Of a DNA stretch of 7,108 bases, positions 6,959 to 7,108 are shown piece after piece (within the stretch, counting starts at the first letter, position 1; each line of letters starts with the position of its first letter). The stretch lies in the NCBI GenBank assembly GCA_945835085.1, contig CAMAIG010000075.1, positions 1 to 7,108 of the forward strand. Reading direction: 5' to 3'. Both the position numbers and the translations under genes were made by a program. A model generated the notes under the pieces. It had not been told where the DNA came from. It saw only the letters and a program-made list of their open reading frames with translations, and did not search any database. This DNA is from an uncultured Ruminococcus sp. GTDB taxonomy: Bacteria > Bacillota > Clostridia > Oscillospirales > Ruminococcaceae.

Positions 6959-7108
6959 AATTGCCATATCACCGTTGTTTGAAAGACCTTCCTTAGCATT
7001 AGCCTCAACAATGTGCTTTACCATATTGCCCTTGACCTTTGAAAGGGAATCATCAAAAGCGGTTATAGCCTCAACAAAAGCCTCGTCCTTGTCCTCCCTG
7101 CCGTAGGT
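6944..7108 (-). CDS. C-terminal end of an unidentified protein (5' part outside window)
   Basis: The frame is open from the window edge to TGA at 6946-6944, giving the last 54 residues. It is supported as real coding by the absence of stops, a charged and well-mixed composition (for example REDKDEAFVEAI and KVKGNMVKHIVEAN), and a strong terminator just after the stop. The pattern suggests soluble amphipathic helices with no membrane segment. I do not recognise the family from this tail. The terminator implies it belongs to a separate transcription unit from the MoxR operon. Confidence 0.72.
   Translation of the reverse strand, partial: TYGREDKDEAFVEAITAFDDSLSKVKGNMVKHIVEANAKEGLSNNGDMAILSMS

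Noticed and set aside
6468..7106. Plus-strand open frame of 212 residues covering the 5' part of the MoxR gene and the upstream gap
   Set aside because: It lies opposite a clear MoxR gene, crosses the terminator, and its translation shows no recognisable domain.

Overview
All recognisable genes lie on the minus strand and read from the right end of the window to the left. The order is: the C-terminal end of an unidentified protein (7108 to 6944), a strong intrinsic terminator (6929 to 6898), a MoxR-family AAA+ ATPase (6872 to 5919), a 41-residue single-pass membrane miniprotein (5854 to 5729), a DUF58 protein (5711 to 4698), a large multipass membrane transglutaminase (4686 to 1990), and a YfhO-family membrane protein that runs off the left edge (1968 to beyond 1). 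The five genes after the terminator are separated by 64, 17, 11 and 21 bases, with no terminator seen between them, so they look like one operon.

The core is the widespread triad MoxR ATPase / DUF58 / transglutaminase. The usual picture, from knowledge of these families, is a cytoplasmic ring ATPase acting as chaperone or remodeller, a membrane-anchored DUF58 partner with a vWA-like fold, and a transglutaminase-fold enzyme whose catalytic domain sits outside the membrane. The role of the triad is not settled in most bacteria. Two items go beyond it here: a miniprotein between the ATPase and DUF58 genes, and a YfhO-family putative GT-C glycosyltransferase placed directly after the transglutaminase. 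Together they suggest a cell-envelope or surface-polymer function.

The organism is most likely a Gram-positive Clostridia member, perhaps of the Ruminococcus/Oscillospiraceae type. This is inferred from GGAGG-type Shine-Dalgarno sites, moderate base composition with frequent ATA, AGG and AAG codons, the YfhO protein, and a Thr/Glu-rich extracellular linker. It is not proven. No tRNA, rRNA, CRISPR array, insertion sequence or phage gene was seen. The only intergenic stretches are short, and none reaches 300 bases. The window looks like chromosomal core or near-core envelope biology rather than a mobile island. The least described items are the miniprotein, its hairpin-borne ribosome binding site, and the terminator that sits almost on top of the MoxR ribosome binding site.
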